From contig JAJPIG010000011.1 of the NCBI GenBank assembly GCA_021324855.1, positions 194,877-258,876 on the forward strand: DNA of 64,000 nt, read 5' to 3'. The position numbers were made by a program, and so were the translations under genes. Of the stretch, positions 1 through 10,772 are shown in pieces (the stretch's first letter is position 1; each line of letters starts with the position of its first letter). The stretch comes from Pseudomonadota bacterium (GTDB lineage Bacteria > Desulfobacterota > Binatia > Binatales > Binataceae). Below the pieces are notes generated by a model. That model had not been told where the DNA came from. It did no database searches and saw only the letters and a program-made list of their open reading frames with translations.

Positions 1-373
1 GCAGACGCGCCGCAACCTCATCCATCTTGCCGCTCAGATGCGCTACGGCGATTACCAGCCAATAGGTGCCAAGCGGTTTGTCGTAATAGACACGTCCGTT
101 GATGGTGGGCCAGAAATAGTTGTTGTTGGCCAACATTTCGCGCGCAATCTCGGCCCATCGAAACTCCGACGCCCACAGGGCGCGCGTCCCAAGGCGAACC
201 AGGAACAGCACCGCCGCCAGAATCATCACGCCGACGGCCGCTCGCTGCCAAACGATGTCGGTTGATACAGCCGTCGCGTCCTCGCTCAAGGGGCGAGGCT
301 TCGAGAGCATCGTTTCGTTAACGCTGGTTTCGGGTCGTGTCATTGGCGCCGCCGAAATTTTATGCGCACGCAT
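1..373 (-). CDS. ArnT/PMT-family membrane glycosyltransferase, N-terminal part (runs off the left edge)
   Basis: An open frame runs leftward from an ATG at 373 to the window edge, giving 124 codons with no stop. After a polar N-terminus of about 40 residues comes one hydrophobic helix (VGVMILAAVLFLVRLG). It is followed by LWASEFRWAEIAREML and a YYDKPLGTYWL segment. This layout is typical of the first helix and first periplasmic loop of lipid-linked sugar transferases (GT39/GT83, PMT/ArnT), where the acidic residue after the helix is part of the active site. A GGAAGAGGG-type ribosome site lies just upstream of 373; an internal ATG at 343 is an alternative start. The C-terminal transmembrane part is outside the window, so donor and acceptor cannot be judged. 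Confidence 0.7.
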   Translation of the reverse strand, partial: MRAHKISAAPMTRPETSVNETMLSKPRPLSEDATAVSTDIVWQRAAVGVMILAAVLFLVRLGTRALWASEFRWAEIAREMLANNNYFWPTINGRVYYDKPLGTYWLVIAVAHLSGKMDEVAARL

Positions 374-594
374 TGACCCTCTTCCAGACCGGTGCCTGAT
401 TCAGCGTGCCTGCTAAAAGGACCGGAAGATTTGGTGAGACCGATGAGCTGCGGGAAGTGCGAAGAACTACGATCGCGCCGCCACGACCAGACGCGTAGTA
501 TGCCCACACGCGGCATGATAGGTTGGACACTTCAGGAACGTTCTCCATTCAGTTCGCGCCATTGGCGATCGGAAAATCCGCGGGCATCCCCACT
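374..594. other. Intergenic region between divergent genes
   Basis: This 221-base stretch separates the leftward glycosyltransferase from the rightward thioredoxin-like gene and should hold both promoters. I see no convincing -35/-10 pair, no terminator and no credible small ORF. An in-frame TTG at 523 could extend the downstream gene by 24 codons into this region. Confidence 0.4.
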
Positions 595-2667
<2,073 letters not shown>

Positions 2668-2676
2668 TCCGAGACA

Positions 2677-3618
2677 ATGGCTGAGCTGGCGACCTCCCAC
2701 AGTCAATCGCATCACAGCCCGCACTTTCCACCGATCGTCGTCAATCGGCCATCGCGCCGCTGCCGCTTTCCGATTCGCGTCGTGGTCTTTAACGCGAAGG
2801 GCGGCGCACGAGTAGAAGCGATTGTCGCGCGGCTCAGGCGTCCCCCGCTCGCCAACGCCGATCTGATCCTACTGTGTGAGGCGGGATGGCGCGTGCGACA
2901 CTCGGCGCGTCGCGAGTTCGCGCGCGAGGTGGCCGACGCGATGGGAATGAGCTTCGCATTCGGCGCTGTCTGGGGCGTCCCGACTGGCCCGGGCGAACCG
3001 GTCAGCCGTTTCATCGGCAACGCGATTCTCTCCGCCGAGCCGCTCCAGGAGGTGCGTGTAATTCCCACGCCGCGCTACCCGCGCCGCGATTTCGCCCATC
3101 TTCCCGGCGCGCCCAACGGCGTAATCGCGGCCATTTCGATCGATGGGATACCGCTGTTGGTCGCCGTCGCGCATCTCGAGAGCCGCGCAGGCCCGGAGTT
3201 TCGCGCCCGCCAGGTAAGAACCATCGCCGAAGCACTTCCGGCCGACGGGCCGGCGGTCATAGGCGGGGACCTGAACACCACCACGATCGAGATCGGCGCC
3301 TATCGTATACCGATCGGCGTCGCCCGTTCGATCCCGTTGAAGCGCCGTCGCCGGCATCAGCCGCGTTCCCATGAGCCGCTCTTCGATGCTCTGGAAGAAT
3401 ACGGCTTCGACTTTGAGGGCGCGAATGTACCCGAGCAGCCGACCTTCACGTTCGCGAAATTGGTCCCGCGGTTCCTCCGTCCCAAGCTCGATTGGATAGC
3501 GCTGCGCGAGATGGAGGCGGTGCCGGGTTCGGCCGCGGTGGTTGCCGCGCAGAGTTCAGCCTGGTCTACGCGGTTTTCCGATCACGATTTCGTCACCTGC
3601 CAAATCCGCCTTCGCTGA
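2677..3618 (+). CDS. Endonuclease/exonuclease/phosphatase family protein
   Basis: 313 residues. The metal-dependent phosphoesterase motifs appear in order: the Asn of VVVFNAKGG, the Glu of LLCEAGW, the His of AVAHLESRAGP, GGDLNTT, the Asp/Trp of KLDWIAL and a C-terminal SDHDFV. These are the metal- and phosphate-binding residues of the DNase I/AP endonuclease/sphingomyelinase fold. There is no signal peptide; the first 35 residues are Ser/His/Arg-rich and of uncertain relevance. The family includes nucleases, lipid phosphatases and others, so the substrate cannot be assigned. It follows the YyaL-like gene at 9 bases and converges with the amidase gene, ending 6 bases from it. Confidence 0.8.
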   Translation: MAELATSHSQSHHSPHFPPIVVNRPSRRCRFPIRVVVFNAKGGARVEAIVARLRRPPLANADLILLCEAGWRVRHSARREFAREVADAMGMSFAFGAVWGVPTGPGEPVSRFIGNAILSAEPLQEVRVIPTPRYPRRDFAHLPGAPNGVIAAISIDGIPLLVAVAHLESRAGPEFRARQVRTIAEALPADGPAVIGGDLNTTTIEIGAYRIPIGVARSIPLKRRRRHQPRSHEPLFDALEEYGFDFEGANVPEQPTFTFAKLVPRFLRPKLDWIALREMEAVPGSAAVVAAQSSAWSTRFSDHDFVTCQIRLR

Positions 3619-3624
3619 AGCGGT

Positions 3625-5049
3625 TCAGATCGATGGCGGCGGCAGGGGACCGCGCGCCTCTTCGTAGGCGTGCGCGACCCTCAGCACCGTTGCTTCATCA
3701 AAGGCCCGGCCAACGATCTGGATCGAGATCGGCAGGCCTCTAGGCGAAAGTCCGGTCGGCACGGCGATCGCCGGCTGACCGGTGGCATTGAACGGCGCGG
3801 TGAACGATGAGAGGGCGGCCAGTACGTTGATGAGCTGTCCATTCGGAAGCTGGATGCGTTCTTCGCCAATCTTCGGCGCCGTGATCGAGCAGGTCGGACA
3901 GGCTAGAACATTGAAATCTTCGAGCGCGCTCTCGGACTGCGTAAGCATCAGGACTCTTGTTCGCTGCGCGCGGACGTAATTGCTAGCCGTCACCGCCATT
4001 CCCTGCTCAAGCAGTCGGCGGACATCGTCGCCATAATCGCCGGGGTGCTCTCTGAGCCAGCGTTCGTGATATTCAAGCGCCTCCGCCCGCACCACCATGG
4101 TGCGTGCCGTCATCGCGGCCGACATTGCAAGGTAGGGAATTGAAACTTCCTCGACCGTCGCGCCGAGTCCCTCGCCCATCAGATCGAGCGCCGCTTTGAA
4201 CGACGCCTCGACGGCGGGTTCGAGGTCGCGGCTAAGCTCGTAGATGACGCCGATCCGCAGCCCGCGCAGGCCCTCGTTCAAACCGCGCGTGAAGTCAGGC
4301 ACCGGCGCCGCGTTGCTGGTCGAATCGTTACGATCATGGCCGGCGATCACTTTCAGCATCAGCGCCGCATCGCGCACCGTGCGTGTCATCGGACCGACAT
4401 GATCGACCGAAAAGGCGAGCGGGATTACGCCGTAGCGGCTCACACGGCCGTAGGTCGGCTTCAGCCCGACGCACCCGGCCAGCGCCGCGGGTATTCGGAT
4501 CGATCCGCCGGTGTCGGTACCGATCGTCGCGGCGGCGGAGCGCGTCGCGATCGCCGCTGCCGATCCGCCGCTCGATCCACCCGGGATGCGTTCGAGATCG
4601 TATGGGTTGCGCACCGGTCCCCAGTGCGGATTATTGCTGCTGGCGCCGGCCGCGAACTCATGCAGGTTGAGTTTGCCGAGCAGTATCGCGCCCGCCTCAC
4701 GCAGTCGCGTCCAGACCGTCGCATCGTGGTCGGGTATGTAATCGGCGAGGATCCGCGAGCCGGCGGTCGTACGCACCGCGCGCGTGCAACAGAGATCCTT
4801 GAGCGCGACCGGGATGCCGTGAAATGGCCCGCGCCAACGATCTGCGACGATCTCGGCCTCGGCCTCGCGCGCCATCTGCCGCGCCAGATCCGCGGTCACG
4901 GTCAGATAGGCATTGAGCTTCGGTTCCGTCAGCTCGATTCGCGCGAGATAAGCGTCGGTGACTTCGATCGGCGATAGCTTGCGCTCGCGGATCAGCCGCG
5001 ACAATGCGGAGACATCGAGCGACAGAATTTCCTGATGCGCCGCGGTCAT
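3625..5049 (-). CDS. Amidase signature-family hydrolase (second of a tandem pair)
   Basis: 474 residues. The Ser-cisSer-Lys triad is visible: Lys84 (IPVALKDLCC), cis-Ser159 in the GGSSGGSAAA loop and nucleophile Ser183 in GTDTGGSIRIPA. The fold is shared by GatA, AtzE/AtzF and plain amidases; length and a C-terminus ending after RGPLPPP fit a stand-alone amidase. Its ATG overlaps the stop of the preceding amidase gene (ATGA at 5046-5049), so the two are translationally coupled. It is the last gene of the minus-strand operon that begins with the CoA-transferase at 10073. The substrate is unknown. No GatB neighbour is present, which argues against a role in Gln-tRNA amidation. Confidence 0.85.
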   Translation of the reverse strand: MTAAHQEILSLDVSALSRLIRERKLSPIEVTDAYLARIELTEPKLNAYLTVTADLARQMAREAEAEIVADRWRGPFHGIPVALKDLCCTRAVRTTAGSRILADYIPDHDATVWTRLREAGAILLGKLNLHEFAAGASSNNPHWGPVRNPYDLERIPGGSSGGSAAAIATRSAAATIGTDTGGSIRIPAALAGCVGLKPTYGRVSRYGVIPLAFSVDHVGPMTRTVRDAALMLKVIAGHDRNDSTSNAAPVPDFTRGLNEGLRGLRIGVIYELSRDLEPAVEASFKAALDLMGEGLGATVEEVSIPYLAMSAAMTARTMVVRAEALEYHERWLREHPGDYGDDVRRLLEQGMAVTASNYVRAQRTRVLMLTQSESALEDFNVLACPTCSITAPKIGEERIQLPNGQLINVLAALSSFTAPFNATGQPAIAVPTGLSPRGLPISIQIVGRAFDEATVLRVAHAYEEARGPLPPPSI

Positions 5050-6473
5050 CGCGCCGTTCCCTCCGTAAGCGTTGGCGGCGGCAGCGGACCGCGCTCCCGC
5101 TCGAAGGCGCCGGCGATCTGCAGGACGCGACCTTCATCGAAGGCGCGGCCGACGATCTGAACCGCAATCGGCAGGCCAGCGCGCGAAAGCCCGCTGGGCA
5201 CGGAGATCGCGGGCTGACCGGTGCAATCGAAGGGGCCGGTAAAGGCGATAAAAGTCGGCAGATAAGGGACCTCGGCGCCCGATGGCGCGCGGACCAGCTC
5301 CTGTCCGATCCGCGGTGCTGTGGTCATGCACATTGGCGTGACGATCGCGTCGTGCGCCTCGAGCACGCTGGATGACTCGGCGATCATCATGGCGCGCGCC
5401 CGCTGCGCGCGTATATAGGCGGTTGCCGGAATCACCATCGCGCCTTCAACCAGCGGCCGCACCGCGTCGCTGTAATCGTGCGCGTGTCTAAGCAGCCAAT
5501 CCTGGTGATAGTCGAGCATCTCAGGCCGTGCGACCAATCCGGTCACCTGCACGCCGAGTTTGAAGGAAGGAATTGACACCTCGTCCAATTCCGCTCCAAG
5601 CGATTTCATGATTCGCAATGACTCATCGAAAGACTGCTCGATCTCGGGTTCGTACCACTCCGCAAGATCACGGATAACGGCGAGCCGCACGCCCTTAAGA
5701 TCCCCGCCGAGGAAACGCGTGTAGTCAGGAACCGCGACTCGGCTCGAGGTTGAGTCGTTGGGGTCGTGGCCGGCGATAACATTGAGCATCAGCGCGGCAT
5801 CGCGCACTGTACGGGTAATCGGTCCTACATGGTCGAGCGTGTAGGATAGCGTAATCACGCCGTAGCGGCTGACGCGGCCGTAGGTCGGTTTGAGCCCGAC
5901 GCATCCGCAGAGCGCCGCCGGCTGTCGAATCGATCCACGGGTATCGGTGCCGATCGTTGCGAGGTTCGAGCGCGCAACGACCGCGGCCGCCGATCCGCCG
6001 CTCGAGCCGCCGGGGATGCGCGCCGTATCGTACGGATTTCGCACAGCGCCGAAATGCGGATTGTTCGAGGTGCCGCCGCACGCGAACTCATGCAGGTTCA
6101 GTTTGCCGAGCAATATCGCGCCCGCTTCGCTCAGACGCGACCAGACCGTGCAATCGTCATCGGGTACGAAGTTGGCGAGCACCTTCGAGCCGCCGGTGGT
6201 CACGATGCCGCGCGTGCAGCAGAGATCCTTCAGCCCGACCGGGATGCCATGGAAAGGGCCGCGCCATCGTCCCGCCGCGATCTCGGCATCGGCCGCGCTC
6301 GCAGCCTCGCGCGCGAGGTCTGCAGTGACCGTAATGTATGCGTTGATGAGCGGTTCGGTCGCCGCGATTCGCTCCAGATAGGCTTCTGTGACGTCGATCG
6401 CCGAAACCTCGCGGGCGCGGAGTTTTTCGCTCAACGAGGCGAGATCGAGCTCGAGTAGGTCGCTGCGAACCAT
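5046..6473 (-). CDS. Amidase signature-family hydrolase (first of a tandem pair)
   Basis: 475 residues, clearly paralogous to the amidase that follows it, sharing for example WRGPFHGIPV, CVGLKPTYGRVSRYGVI and LPPP near the C-terminus. Triad: Lys82, cis-Ser157 and Ser181. The residue two before the nucleophile is Arg179 (GTDTRGSIRQPA) instead of Gly; that site is variable in the family, so activity is still expected. It has GGTSNNPHFG where its sister has GASSNNPHWG, so substrate range may differ. It starts 15 bases after a small GatC/AtzG-like protein, which suggests that this amidase may work with that subunit. Confidence 0.85.
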   Translation of the reverse strand: MVRSDLLELDLASLSEKLRAREVSAIDVTEAYLERIAATEPLINAYITVTADLAREAASAADAEIAAGRWRGPFHGIPVGLKDLCCTRGIVTTGGSKVLANFVPDDDCTVWSRLSEAGAILLGKLNLHEFACGGTSNNPHFGAVRNPYDTARIPGGSSGGSAAAVVARSNLATIGTDTRGSIRQPAALCGCVGLKPTYGRVSRYGVITLSYTLDHVGPITRTVRDAALMLNVIAGHDPNDSTSSRVAVPDYTRFLGGDLKGVRLAVIRDLAEWYEPEIEQSFDESLRIMKSLGAELDEVSIPSFKLGVQVTGLVARPEMLDYHQDWLLRHAHDYSDAVRPLVEGAMVIPATAYIRAQRARAMMIAESSSVLEAHDAIVTPMCMTTAPRIGQELVRAPSGAEVPYLPTFIAFTGPFDCTGQPAISVPSGLSRAGLPIAVQIVGRAFDEGRVLQIAGAFERERGPLPPPTLTEGTAR

Positions 6474-6488
6474 CGAATCTGCTGACGC

Positions 6489-6713
6489 TCAGGAGCCTGA
6501 GAGTGTCCGGCGAAGGCGTTCCGCTTCGGCGACCATCGTGGCGTAAGAGAACGGCGGCTCCACGCCGTCGAGGCCGAGTGCGCTCAGCCGGCGCGCGTCG
6601 GTCAGCATCGCGTCAGCGATCTTCGCCACCGCTGCGGCGGTCTCCGCGTTCATCGGGTAGTCGTAGAACTCACGTGCGACGCGCATAACGGTTTCCGGCG
6701 TCAGCTCAGCCAT
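6489..6713 (-). CDS. Small GatC/AtzG-like amidase partner (putative)
   Basis: 74 residues, largely helical. It starts MAELTPETVMRVAREFYDYP and ends with EPPFSYATMVAEAERLRR. Size, helical N-half and the Glu-Pro-Pro-Phe stretch near the C-terminus recall the short helper subunits of amidases (AtzG with AtzE, GatC with GatA), which wrap around the catalytic subunit. It lies 15 bases upstream of the first amidase and 24 bases after the LLM oxidoreductase gene. The match is by pattern and context only; I do not see enough to place it firmly in a named family. Confidence 0.6.
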   Translation of the reverse strand: MAELTPETVMRVAREFYDYPMNAETAAAVAKIADAMLTDARRLSALGLDGVEPPFSYATMVAEAERLRRTLSGS

Positions 6714-6737
6714 TTCGACGCTCCTTTGGATTCGCGT

Positions 6738-7706
6738 TTATTTTGCGGGCGCAAAAACCCGAATGTTCTCGCGCACCGCGGAGAGATAGTCGCCGTGCAC
6801 GGCGTGTGAAACCAGCACCGGCGTGATCGCACCCTGGTTGCGATATTGCTCGAGCCGCGCGAGGCAACGTGAGGCTGGCCCAACGAGCGCCACGGCGTCG
6901 ATCATCGCGTCGGTCATCGCCGCGCCGACGGCGGCGCGGTCGCCGCGTTCCGCCGCGTCCAGCCCCCGCTTCGCCTCAGCTTCGAACCCGCTCGCCGCCC
7001 ATATCCGGTTATAGAACTGGAGTCCGAGGTAGGTCGCGAGGTCGCGCCGCGCCGCTGCGTAAGCGGCATCGAGATGATCGTCGAGGAACACCGGCAGGCC
7101 CATCGTAACACTGACGGTTTCGGGTCCCCGTCCGGCCTTGGCTGCCGAGTTCCGGGCGGCATCGATCATAATGCGCATCCTATCCGGCGGGCACATGTAG
7201 AGCATCAGGCCGTCCGCGAGCTCGCCGGCCAGCCGCGCCGTCCCGAGCGCGAGCGCCGCGAAGAAGACCGGAATGCGCTGCGGTGCGGGACGAAACTGGT
7301 ACGGAAAGTTTGGGATGGCGCCGCCGTTCAGAATCGGCACGAGCAGTTCCATGTAGCGGCGCAAAAACTCGCGCGCGTTCCCCATTTCGATTCCGAGCGG
7401 CTTCAGGAGCGCGCGATGGCCGACGCCGAGGCCGAGCACAAAACGCCCGCCCGATTCCTCCTGGAGCATCAGCGCGCCCGCGCCACAGGTGATTGCCGAT
7501 CGCAGATGGATATTAATCACGCGCGTGCCGATAATGATGCGGCTGGTCGCTTTCGCGATCGCATACGCGACCAGCATCGCATCGTTGTTGGCTTCCGGCA
7601 CGTAGACGCCGCTGAATCCGGCATCCTCGGCTTCCCGTGCAAGATGCGCAAGCGCCGGGTACGGCATCCGGGAGAAGGTCGAGAGCGAAAGCGCACAAGT
7701 GGGCAT
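6738..7706 (-). CDS. LLM class flavin-dependent oxidoreductase
   Basis: 322 residues of the luciferase-like TIM-barrel type. Typical segments are LAREAEDAGFSGVYVPEAN, TSRIIIGTRVINIHLRS, SGGRFVLGLGVGH and a C-terminal ALVGPASRCLARLEQYRNQG. Members use reduced FMN or F420; cofactor choice cannot be read safely here. The ATG at 7706 has GGAG seven bases upstream and is chosen over a TTG one codon earlier. The operon context (CoA-transferase before, amidases after) suggests oxidation of an organic substrate followed by amide-bond hydrolysis, but no specific pathway can be named. Confidence 0.85.
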   Translation of the reverse strand: MPTCALSLSTFSRMPYPALAHLAREAEDAGFSGVYVPEANNDAMLVAYAIAKATSRIIIGTRVINIHLRSAITCGAGALMLQEESGGRFVLGLGVGHRALLKPLGIEMGNAREFLRRYMELLVPILNGGAIPNFPYQFRPAPQRIPVFFAALALGTARLAGELADGLMLYMCPPDRMRIMIDAARNSAAKAGRGPETVSVTMGLPVFLDDHLDAAYAAARRDLATYLGLQFYNRIWAASGFEAEAKRGLDAAERGDRAAVGAAMTDAMIDAVALVGPASRCLARLEQYRNQGAITPVLVSHAVHGDYLSAVRENIRVFAPAK

Positions 7707-7769
7707 CAACGGGCTCCATTCATGGTGAACTTGGATGGCTGAATATACTCGATCGCGCCCTGCATCGCG

Positions 7770-10073
7770 CTATTTGCCGAGCACGCCCATTTCGCGCAAT
7801 GCGTTTGCCTCGCCGGACCCGATTCCGAGCAGCTCCTTGAGAATAGCCTCGCTATGCTCCCCGAGTCCGGGCGCCGGCCGTTGCAACCGGCCGGGTGTCG
7901 CGGCGAATTTGATCAGGATTCCGGTCTGCGTCACCGGACCGCGGCCGGGATGGTCGAGATTCGCGAAGAGATGATTCGCGACGAGCTGCGGATCGTCGAA
8001 CAGATCTTTCACGCGATTAACCGGAACGGCGGAAATTCCGTCGGCCCGCAACTCCGCGAGCGCCCGATCGCAGGCGCGAGCCGCGAACCATTCCGCGAGC
8101 CGCGAGGCCAATACGCCGTCCGCGGGTTCGCTCCGCGCCGACTCATAGTCCGTTGTTCGATTGAACTGGATATGCTCCAGGAGCCGCCGGCAGCGAAGTT
8201 CATCGTCGACCGTGAGAAATAACCAGCGCCCGTCGGCGCATCGATAGGCGCGCGAGAGCGCTGCTGCGCCACGGTATTCGGCCGAGCCATTCTCGAGCGC
8301 GGGACGGCCGTTGTAAAAGATCAGTTCCCCCGCCTGAAACGCGATCGATGCCTGCAGCAACGAGGTCTCGCAGAACTGGCCGCGGCCGGCGCGACGCCGG
8401 GCGAAGATCGCGAGCGTGCAGCCGAGCGTCGCCAGCATCGCTGCGCCGTAGTCACACGGCGAGCAGGTCAGGTAGACCGGCGCGCCGTCTGGTCCACCCT
8501 GCGCCGCCATCATGCCGGAGCGCGCCTGGAGCAGCGGATCGAAGCCGGGCTGATTATATTCGGGGCCGCGGCTGCCGTATCCGGTGATAGTCATATAGAT
8601 GAGGCCGGGATTTTTTGCCGACAGGCTTTCGTAGTCGAGACCGAAGCGATGCATCCGGCCGGGCCGCATGTTTTCGAGCACGATATCGCCGCACTCAGTG
8701 AGCCGTCTCGCCACGTCACGCCCCTCGGTTCGTGTCAGGTCAAGCGCGAGGCTGCGTTTGCCCTGGTTCCATCCCATGAATGCGAATTCCATCGAGCGGA
8801 ACGAATCGCCTTGCAGGCTTTCGATTTTGATCACTTCCGCGCCGAGTTGTGCGAGGAGCATTCCGCAGAACGAGCCGGCGATATACGAAGAGAAATCGAG
8901 CACCCGGATACCGTCGAGAGGCGGCGCATCGGCCGGCTTCGTTTCGACCCGCGCGTCATTGCGTTGCTTCGATCCGACGAAGCCATCGCTGCTGGCGTCG
9001 AGCGAAATCCCACCCGGCGTGGCGCTCAGGCGGATCGTCGTACCGGGTTGGATGGTCGATCCGAGGAGCGCATCGCGCAGCTCACGGCGCGCATCCATGT
9101 AGCGGACCTGAGGCGTATCGAAGAACTCAGCGCGCGTGACAACCGGCGCGCATGGCACATCATTCTCGCGCAGAATTTCGAGCCACTCGGCCATCGGCCG
9201 GCTCCGGATGATTGGCTCGAGGATTTCGCGCAGCGCCTCGCGATTCTCATTCGATAGTCCCCACGGCGCAGATTCAAAACGCGGATCGACAACTAGGTCG
9301 GGCCGCTCGATCGCGAGTGTGAAGCGGTTCCAGAAGGTCGGATTTCCACACGCGATAAAGAGGTGGCGGCCGTCGGCCGCCTCGAAGATGCGATAGCAGG
9401 GAATCGGTCCGAACGGATTCTGCGAGCCCTCGGTCGGATGCAGCGGGCGCATCGCGGGATGCCGCAGCGCCGCACCGGTCTGCAACGCCAGGCCCCCGGC
9501 GATCATCGGCACCTCGACCACCTGCCCGACGCCCGAGCGGTCGCGCGCGATGAGGGCGGCGGTTGCGCCAATCGCGCCGAGCACGCCGGTGGCGTAGCTG
9601 ACGACCGGGAAAATCGTCGCGACCGGATCGCCGCTGCGCGCCCATTGACTGGCGGTGACTCCAGAAAGCGCCGCCGCCAGCTCTTCGCCGCCCTCCATAT
9701 CCGCGAGCGGTCCCGCGCCGCCGAAGGGCGGCAGGTAAAGACCGATCGCGGCGCGGTTCAGATGAGTTACGGATTCATAATCGACCCTGAGCGCTTTGCA
9801 TCGCCCCGGCGTATCGCCCGTGACGATTACATCGGCGGCGGCGATCAGTCGCTCGACTGCGGCGCGCGCCCCGGGCGCGGCTGGATCGAGCGTCAACGTA
9901 CGCTTGCTGCGATCGAACACGCGACGCGCCGGCGAGGACAGGCTCGCGGCGCGCTCGGGCGATACGACGAGCGTCGTCCGCGCGCCATGCTCCGCCAGCA
10001 GCATGGCCGCATACGCCGCCGGCAGATTCGACGCGAACTCAACGACGGTTATGCCATCCAACGCACCCGGCAT
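7770..10073 (-). CDS. Fused two-domain CaiB/BaiF (class III) CoA-transferase
   Basis: 767 residues from the ATG at 10073 (a TTG six codons upstream, at 10091, is possible). Two complete family III CoA-transferase domains lie head to tail: residues about 1-365 (LDGITVVEFASNLPAAYAAM) and about 380-767 (LDGIRVLDFSSYIAGSFCGM). Family III enzymes move CoA between acids through a catalytic Asp. In the C-terminal half that Asp is present (Asp541, in SPCDYGAAMLATLG). In the N-terminal half the aligned residue is Ser159 (FPVVSYATGVLGAIG), so that half is probably inactive. Single-domain members form interlocked dimers, so the fusion may act as a built-in heterodimer. It is the first gene of the five-gene operon. 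Substrate unknown. Confidence 0.88.
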   Translation of the reverse strand: MPGALDGITVVEFASNLPAAYAAMLLAEHGARTTLVVSPERAASLSSPARRVFDRSKRTLTLDPAAPGARAAVERLIAAADVIVTGDTPGRCKALRVDYESVTHLNRAAIGLYLPPFGGAGPLADMEGGEELAAALSGVTASQWARSGDPVATIFPVVSYATGVLGAIGATAALIARDRSGVGQVVEVPMIAGGLALQTGAALRHPAMRPLHPTEGSQNPFGPIPCYRIFEAADGRHLFIACGNPTFWNRFTLAIERPDLVVDPRFESAPWGLSNENREALREILEPIIRSRPMAEWLEILRENDVPCAPVVTRAEFFDTPQVRYMDARRELRDALLGSTIQPGTTIRLSATPGGISLDASSDGFVGSKQRNDARVETKPADAPPLDGIRVLDFSSYIAGSFCGMLLAQLGAEVIKIESLQGDSFRSMEFAFMGWNQGKRSLALDLTRTEGRDVARRLTECGDIVLENMRPGRMHRFGLDYESLSAKNPGLIYMTITGYGSRGPEYNQPGFDPLLQARSGMMAAQGGPDGAPVYLTCSPCDYGAAMLATLGCTLAIFARRRAGRGQFCETSLLQASIAFQAGELIFYNGRPALENGSAEYRGAAALSRAYRCADGRWLFLTVDDELRCRRLLEHIQFNRTTDYESARSEPADGVLASRLAEWFAARACDRALAELRADGISAVPVNRVKDLFDDPQLVANHLFANLDHPGRGPVTQTGILIKFAATPGRLQRPAPGLGEHSEAILKELLGIGSGEANALREMGVLGK

Positions 10074-10403
10074 CAAAGGAAACCCGCTCAATCAGGGCTG
10101 ATTTTTCATCCGGCTCGCGGACAAAAGCAAACGTGCGCAGGCATTCAGTGTCGAATCGGCAAGTCACCAATTAATCGGTCAAATTTCAATACTCCGCAAT
10201 GCTCGGTTAATTCGCCCTTAATTTTGACTCCGTAAGTTGCGCGCCGAAGCGAGGGGGCTCGTTCGCGCCGGTTGTATTCGGACCACGGTGAACTTCGCAC
10301 AGCGAGGGCCCGGATACGATGCGCGTGCGGTCCGCGAACTCGGAGCGAGAACTCAGTTGCAAAGGACGGCTTACAACGTGGTGAGACATTTGGAGATTGC
10401 TTT
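10074..10403. other. Intergenic region between divergent transcription units
   Basis: This 330-base stretch separates the leftward CoA-transferase operon from the rightward lipoprotein/porin pair. It has an AT-richer patch at about 10165-10235, where a promoter would be expected. I could not find a -35/-10 pair good enough to mark, nor a convincing hairpin or small gene. Confidence 0.35.
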
Positions 10404-10772
10404 ATGAGAGATCCAACCGGCGGTAGGCGAGCAGTCTGGGTGATGGCAGGAGCAATGCTTCTGTTGTGCGGCTGTGCCGATATGAACCAGGTCTTCGGGT
10501 ACAACTTCAACGACCTGTCCAAGCCGTTTTTTCGCGACGCGAAGATGGAAGGTCCGCCGCAGGTCGAAAACTGCGGCATCATAGCGATTTCGACGCCGAC
10601 CCAATATCAGTGCAACGGCAAGAAGTACACGACGGTTGAGTTGGCGGACATCAGGCAGGGCAAGGCGCTGCCGCCACCGCCGAGTTTCCAACCGATGGTC
10701 CCAAGGAGCGGATTGCAGCGCCCGCCCGCCAGCGCACTTCATCCAAATTCGGGGAGCGGAACGCAGCCATGA
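10404..10772 (+). CDS. Small lipoprotein of unknown function
   Basis: 122 residues from the ATG at 10404. The N-terminus has a short basic segment (MRDPTGGRRAVW), a hydrophobic stretch and an LLCGC lipobox, giving a predicted lipidated Cys at about residue 24. The mature part contains two further Cys and a Pro-rich C-terminus. The open frame extends 44 codons upstream to 10272, but that part lacks the signal-peptide start and is probably untranslated. Its stop overlaps the start of the porin gene (ATGA at 10769-10772), so the two proteins are made together and may act at the same outer-membrane site. I do not recognise a family. Confidence 0.72.
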   Translation: MRDPTGGRRAVWVMAGAMLLLCGCADMNQVFGYNFNDLSKPFFRDAKMEGPPQVENCGIIAISTPTQYQCNGKKYTTVELADIRQGKALPPPPSFQPMVPRSGLQRPPASALHPNSGSGTQP

